Source of the DNA: SLSG01 sp964477035
GTDB taxonomy: Bacteria > Bacteroidota > Bacteroidia > Bacteroidales > UBA7960
Assembly: GCA_964477035.1 (NCBI GenBank)
Contig: CAYZCW010000006.1
Span: 62,001 to 126,000 of the forward strand
Reading direction: 5' to 3'
Length of the DNA: 64,000 nucleotides
Part shown: positions 59,940-64,000 of the stretch, piece after piece
Numbering within the stretch: position 1 is the stretch's first letter
Layout of the letters: the number at the start of each line of letters is the position of its first letter
Program-made: the position numbers and the translations under genes
Notes under the pieces: generated by a model
What the model was told of the DNA's origin: nothing
The model's input: the letters and a program-made list of their open reading frames with translations, nothing else
Databases searched by the model: none

Positions 59940-62180
59940 ATGGAGGAGAACAAACAACCATCCGACGGCATCCCTGAGGCGGCTGCCAAGCTGGGCCTGC
60001 TGCCCGAAGAATACCGTTCCATTGTCCGTTTCCTGGGACGGGAGCCGAATTTTACCGAGCTGAGCATTTATTCGGTGATGTGGTCGGAGCATTGCTCTTA
60101 CAAGAACTCCATCAAATGGCTGAAGACCCTTCCCCGCAAGGGGCCCCACCTGCTGGCAGAGGCCGGGGAGGAGAACGCCGGGCTGGTCGACCTGGGCGAC
60201 GGGCTGGCCTGCGCCTTCAAGATCGAGTCCCACAACCACCCTTCGGCCCTGGAACCTTACCAGGGAGCAGCCACCGGGGTGGGGGGCATCAACCGCGACA
60301 TCTTCACCATGGGCGCCCGGCCCATTGCCCAGCTCAACTCCCTGCGCTTCGGCCGGCCGGATCTGGAAAAAACGAAATGGCTCCTGAAGGGGGTTGTGAA
60401 GGGTATCGGGGATTACGGGAACGCCTTCGGGGTGCCGGTGGTCGGCGGGGAGGTCGCCTTTGACGATTGTTACAATACCAATCCCCTGGTCAATGCCATG
60501 TCGGTGGGCGTGGTCAAAACCGGGAACACCATTTCCGCGGTGTCATACGGCAAGGGCAATCCCGTATTCATTGTGGGCTCATCCACCGGAAAAGACGGCA
60601 TCCATGGGGCCACGTTCGCCTCGGAAGACATTACCGAGGCCTCGGCAGACAAGATCCCTGCGGTTCAGGTGGGAGACCCCTTTCAGGAAAAACTCCTGCT
60701 TGAGGCCAGCCTTGAGGTGATCAAGACGGGTGCGGTCATCGGCATGCAGGACATGGGGGCTGCCGGCATTACCTGCTCCACCAGTGAGATGTCGGCCAAA
60801 GGCCGGCATGGGATGGTCATTCACCTGGATAAGGTGCCCATGCGTCAGCAAGACATGAAGCCCTTTGAGATCCTGCTGAGCGAGTCACAGGAACGCATGC
60901 TGGTCGTGGTGCAGAAGGGCCGTGAAAAGGAGGTCGAAAGGGTGTTTCACAAATGGGACCTGAACTGTGTGCAGATCGGGGAAGTGATCGAGGGAGATGT
61001 GCTCCGCTATTACATGAACGGGGAGCTCGTGGCCGAGGTGCCAGCCGACAGCCTGGTGCTCGGCGGCGGGGCCCCGGTGTATGACAGGGATTACCGCGAA
61101 CCTGCCTATTTCCGTGAGAAAGATGCCTTCCGGATGGACCAGGTGGCTGTTCCGGATGACCTGCGGGAAGTGGCCCGCTTCCTGTTGGCCCACCCGGGCA
61201 TTGCCTCCAAGGACTGGGTCATCCACCAGTACGATACGATGGTGGGTACCAAGAACATGAGTACCAACCTGCCGTCGGATGCGGCCGTGGTCAACCTGAA
61301 AGGCACAAAAAAGGCGCTGGCCCTGACGGTGGACTGCCACTCCCGGTATGTGCATGCCGATCCGGAGACGGGCTGCGCCATCGCCGTGGCCGAGGCCGCA
61401 CGCAACATCATCTGCAGCGGGGGGGAGCCTTCTGCGATCACCAACTGCCTTAATTTCGGAAATCCCTACAACCCGGAGGTGTACTGGCAGTTTGTCGGAG
61501 CCATCCGGGGCATGGCCAAGGCCTGTACCCGCTTCCAGACGCCGGTGACCGGCGGCAATGTCAGCTTCTACAACCAGGCCACCTCCGGCGACACCACGGT
61601 CCCCGTGTTCCCCACCCCGGTGATCGGCATGATGGGCGTGCTTCACGATAAGTCCCTGATGAAGGGCCTCGGGTTCCGGGCAGAAGGCGACCTCCTTTAC
61701 CTGGTGGGCAGTTCACGCAATGACATCAATTGTTCGGAATACCTGTACAGTTACCACAAGGTCAAATTGTCCCCCCCGCCTTATTTCGATCTGGAGGAGG
61801 AGTATGAGATGCAGCGGGCGGTGAAGGGGCTCATCCGCGGGGGAATGATCGAATCGGCCCACGATTTGTCCGACGGGGGACTTTTTGTTGCCCTGTTTGA
61901 ATCGGCAAAGGCAGGCCGGCTGGGATGCCGGGTGGATTCTGACCCGGACATCCGCAAAGACGCCTTTTTGTTCGGAGAGGCCCAGGGGCGTGTCCTGGTG
62001 AGCATCCGGCCGGGCATGCAGGAGTCCCTGGTGGAGTTCCTGGCCGCCACCGATGTGGATTTTTCCCTGATCGGGGAGGTCGGCGGGGACAGCCTGGTGG
62101 TCGACGGGGAATCCTTCGGCACCCTGCAGGAGCTGACGGCCATCTATGACAACGCCATTCCCCGGATGATGGGCGAATGA
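59940..62180 (+). CDS. purL: Phosphoribosylformylglycinamidine synthase subunit PurL (small type)
   Basis: 746 residues, the length of Bacillus-type PurL, which works with separate PurQ and PurS. It makes FGAM from FGAR, ATP and ammonia in purine synthesis. Motifs: MWSEHCSYKNS, FKIESHNHPS, GAATGVGG, DMGAAGITCSTSEM, VTGGNVSFYNQ, ESAHDLSDGGL. This contrasts with the fused form of about 1200-1300 residues found in many Bacteroidales. No purQ or purS is in the window. It starts after its own promoter and is followed 4 bases later by a binding lipoprotein gene. Confidence 0.95.
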   Translation: MEENKQPSDGIPEAAAKLGLLPEEYRSIVRFLGREPNFTELSIYSVMWSEHCSYKNSIKWLKTLPRKGPHLLAEAGEENAGLVDLGDGLACAFKIESHNHPSALEPYQGAATGVGGINRDIFTMGARPIAQLNSLRFGRPDLEKTKWLLKGVVKGIGDYGNAFGVPVVGGEVAFDDCYNTNPLVNAMSVGVVKTGNTISAVSYGKGNPVFIVGSSTGKDGIHGATFASEDITEASADKIPAVQVGDPFQEKLLLEASLEVIKTGAVIGMQDMGAAGITCSTSEMSAKGRHGMVIHLDKVPMRQQDMKPFEILLSESQERMLVVVQKGREKEVERVFHKWDLNCVQIGEVIEGDVLRYYMNGELVAEVPADSLVLGGGAPVYDRDYREPAYFREKDAFRMDQVAVPDDLREVARFLLAHPGIASKDWVIHQYDTMVGTKNMSTNLPSDAAVVNLKGTKKALALTVDCHSRYVHADPETGCAIAVAEAARNIICSGGEPSAITNCLNFGNPYNPEVYWQFVGAIRGMAKACTRFQTPVTGGNVSFYNQATSGDTTVPVFPTPVIGMMGVLHDKSLMKGLGFRAEGDLLYLVGSSRNDINCSEYLYSYHKVKLSPPPYFDLEEEYEMQRAVKGLIRGGMIESAHDLSDGGLFVALFESAKAGRLGCRVDSDPDIRKDAFLFGEAQGRVLVSIRPGMQESLVEFLAATDVDFSLIGEVGGDSLVVDGESFGTLQELTAIYDNAIPRMMGE

Positions 62181-62184
62181 CAGG

Positions 62185-63933
62185 ATGACCATGAAGCGCA
62201 GCGGGAGATCCCATGATGATTTTAATCCCGGCATTCCGGCGGCCGGGGTCCGGTCTGCTCCCTCCTGCGGCAGGGGGGGTGTTCAGGGACGGCCCATGGC
62301 CCTGATGCTTGCCGGCTGGATCTGGATACTGCCTTTTCTCCCCGGGTGCAGCAGCGGACCGGTACGGATGGAGGGAAAGACCGTATTCCGCTACAACGAG
62401 GCCTCCAACATCACCTCTCTGGATCCGTTGTACGCCCGGAACCAGGCCAATATCTGGGCCGTGTCCCAGTTGTTCAACAGCCTTGTGGAGCTCGACGAGG
62501 CCCTGCGGGTAAGGCCTTCCCTGGCCAGGAGCTGGGACATTTCGGAGGACGGACTCACCTATACATTCCACCTTCGGGAGGATGTGTATTTCCATGATGA
62601 TGACTGCTTCCCCGATGGACGGGGCAGAAGGGTGGTGTCGTCGGATGTCGCCTTCAGCTTGTCCCGCCTGATTGATCCCGGACTGAACGCCCCCGGCTCC
62701 TGGGTGATGAACCCGGTGGACCGTCTCCCTGACGGGGGCCTGCATGTCCTTACCCCGGACGACACCACGGTGGTGATCCGTCTCAGGCAGGTGTTCCCGC
62801 CTTTCCCCGGGCTGCTGAGCATGGCCTATTGCTCCGTGGTGCCCCGTGAGGCCCTGGAGGCCTACGGGCAGTCCTTCAGGCAGCGTCCTGTCGGTACCGG
62901 CCCGTTCCGCTTCCAATACTGGAAAGAAAATGTCAAGCTGGTTTTTCTCCGGAATGAACGCTATTTTGAAAGGACGGCAGAAGGGGATGTCCTGCCATAC
63001 CTGGATGCGGTGGCCATCAGCTTCATCATCGACCGGCAGACGGCCTTCCTGGAATTCATCAAAGGGAACCTGGATTTCCTCAGCGGAGTAGACGCCAGTT
63101 ACAAGGACGAGTTGCTGACCCCCGACGGGAACCTGCAGGCCCGGTACAGGGACCGCTTCCGCATGATCAGGATGCCTTTCCTCAATACCGAGTACCTGGG
63201 CATCCTGGTGGACCCCACCTCCCTGCCGAACGACTGGCCCCTGCTGGAGCCCGTGGTGCGCCAGGCCATCAATCTGGGCTTCGACCGGGAAAAAATGCTG
63301 AGGTACCTGAGGAACGACATCGGCCTTCCGGCCCATGCCGGTTTCGTGCCGGTCGGCATGCCGGGCTTCGATCAAAATGAAGGCGGATACCGGCATGATC
63401 CTGCCCGGGCCAGGGAGCTGCTGGCTGAGGCCGGCTACCCCGGCGGGGAGGGTCTGCCGCCCCTGACCCTGCTTACCAACCAGGCGTACCTGGACATGGC
63501 ACAATACATTCAGTTTGAGCTGGCACGCATTGGCATCCGGCTCGGCATTGATGTCATGCCACCGGCCACGCTCCGCGAGATGATGGCAAAAGGGGAGGCG
63601 AGGTTTTTCAGGGGCTCCTGGATCGCTGATTACCCGGATGCGGAGAACTACCTGGCCTTGTTTTACTCCGCGAACAAATCCCCGGCAGGACCGAATTACA
63701 CGCACTTCAGCGACCCGGAATTTGACCGGCTCTATGATGAGGCCCGGTCTGTGACCGATGACAGCACCCGCATCGGGCTGTACCGGCGCATGGACAGCAT
63801 TCTGATCCGGCAGGCCCCGGTGGTGCCGCTTTTTTACGATGAATCTGTGCGGTTTGTGCCGGAAGGGGTCCGCCACATGAAGAACAATCCCTTAAACCAC
63901 CTCGACCTGAGAAGGGTTCAGATTGATTTTTAG
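62185..63933 (+). CDS. Oligopeptide-type ABC transporter substrate-binding lipoprotein
   Basis: 582 residues in the longest form. Lipobox LPGC at Cys55 (or Cys18 if the start is ATG 62296, which has AGGGAC upstream); the start is unsettled, and ATG 62191 is also possible. SBP_bac_5 fold: FRYNEASNITSLDPLYA, LARSWDISEDGLTYTFHLRE, GTGPFRF, VRQAINLGFDREKML, GSWIADYPDAENYL. Such proteins bind peptides, nickel or other solutes for DppBC/OppBC-type permeases, none of which are in the window. It begins 4 bases after purL and is probably co-transcribed; the pairing has no obvious metabolic reason. Confidence 0.9.
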   Translation: MTMKRSGRSHDDFNPGIPAAGVRSAPSCGRGGVQGRPMALMLAGWIWILPFLPGCSSGPVRMEGKTVFRYNEASNITSLDPLYARNQANIWAVSQLFNSLVELDEALRVRPSLARSWDISEDGLTYTFHLREDVYFHDDDCFPDGRGRRVVSSDVAFSLSRLIDPGLNAPGSWVMNPVDRLPDGGLHVLTPDDTTVVIRLRQVFPPFPGLLSMAYCSVVPREALEAYGQSFRQRPVGTGPFRFQYWKENVKLVFLRNERYFERTAEGDVLPYLDAVAISFIIDRQTAFLEFIKGNLDFLSGVDASYKDELLTPDGNLQARYRDRFRMIRMPFLNTEYLGILVDPTSLPNDWPLLEPVVRQAINLGFDREKMLRYLRNDIGLPAHAGFVPVGMPGFDQNEGGYRHDPARARELLAEAGYPGGEGLPPLTLLTNQAYLDMAQYIQFELARIGIRLGIDVMPPATLREMMAKGEARFFRGSWIADYPDAENYLALFYSANKSPAGPNYTHFSDPEFDRLYDEARSVTDDSTRIGLYRRMDSILIRQAPVVPLFYDESVRFVPEGVRHMKNNPLNHLDLRRVQIDF

Positions 63934-64000
63934 TCCGTCGTAAGCCAGAAAAACACCCGGCGGAAGGGTGCCGCCAACTTCCCGGCTGGGTCCCATCTGG
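63892..64000 (-). CDS. Possible 3' end of an unassigned gene entering from the right edge
   Basis: A minus-strand frame is open from the window edge to a TAA at 63892-63894, encoding about 35 residues (...VGGTLPPGVFLAYDGLKI...). It would overlap the 3' end of the binding lipoprotein gene by 42 bases in convergent orientation. The peptide looks protein-like, but it is too short to assign or to be sure it is coding. Confidence 0.25.
   Translation of the reverse strand, partial: QMGPSREVGGTLPPGVFLAYDGLKINLNPSQVEVV

Noticed and set aside
61831..63876. 681-codon minus-strand frame opposite purL and the binding lipoprotein
   Set aside because: Antisense shadow of two well-supported genes, with no domain signal.
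1..64000. tRNA, rRNA, insertion sequences, prophage or integrase genes
   Set aside because: Reading the gaps on both strands showed no T-loop/anticodon patterns, no transposase or integrase frames and no long exact repeats.

Overview
This window looks like chromosome of a high-GC member of the Bacteroidota, probably an anaerobic or facultative, metagenome-type Bacteroidales relative. The evidence is gene content (TamB beside TsaD, carboxypeptidase-regulatory-domain outer-membrane barrels, many lipoproteins, RibBA, LytTR regulators, DUF4097) and repeated matches to the Bacteroidota sigma -7 element TAnnTTTG about 20-70 bases before start codons. I see no rRNA, tRNA, CRISPR array, insertion sequence or prophage. 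Coding density is high. The longest gene-free stretch is 296 bases (41935-42230).

Layout. 1-7632: a C69 dipeptidase cut by the left edge, an S41 lipoprotein protease, a P-type cation ATPase, and a divergent SLC13-type permease with RCK_C domains. 7822-20404: a sugar-phosphate/trehalose island, all on + (pfkA, trehalose synthase-maltokinase fusion, TreZ-like GH13, beta-phosphoglucomutase-OtsB fusion, GH65 phosphorylase, OtsA-OtsB fusion). 20373-36721: an MscS channel, a DEAD-box helicase, a GH2 beta-galactosidase, an amidase, CorA, an outer-membrane barrel protein with its LytTR regulator, YceI, a second MscS, threonine dehydratase and a DHA2 exporter. 36755-40771: a small membrane protein, an esterase, two GT2 glycosyltransferases and a methyltransferase in a tight minus-strand run. 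40939-45957: DUF4097, then hydF-hydE and a flavodiiron protein. 45962-57710: a lipoprotein, tsaD divergent from tamB, and a minus-strand lptF/G-GT-GT-ribBA run. 57874-64000: an alpha/beta hydrolase, an SDR, purL, an oligopeptide-type binding lipoprotein, and the end of an unassigned gene at the right edge.

How the genes may work together. The trehalose island plus two MscS channels suggests coping with osmotic change. TPS makes trehalose-6-phosphate (T6P). The OtsB half of the mutase fusion can dephosphorylate it. GH65 plus beta-phosphoglucomutase could recycle trehalose or T6P to glucose-6-phosphate. Two partner domains look catalytically damaged. The phosphatase half of the OtsA fusion has lost its nucleophilic Asp (Asn501) and its GDDxTDE signature, and the maltokinase half of the TreS fusion has Asn951 where the catalytic Asp is expected. 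The island may therefore carry pseudo-enzyme domains with regulatory or structural roles, with the real phosphatase supplied by the mutase fusion. The mutase-OtsB and GH65 genes together reproduce, as two adjacent genes, the three-domain order of mycobacterial OtsB1 (Rv2006).

Non-coding structure includes a dispersed CCAAYAGCCA-type repeat that abuts start codons at three places, a recurring GCCTGCCGG/CCGGCAGGC inverted repeat, and an apparent ATC start codon behind a strong ribosome binding site for tamB.
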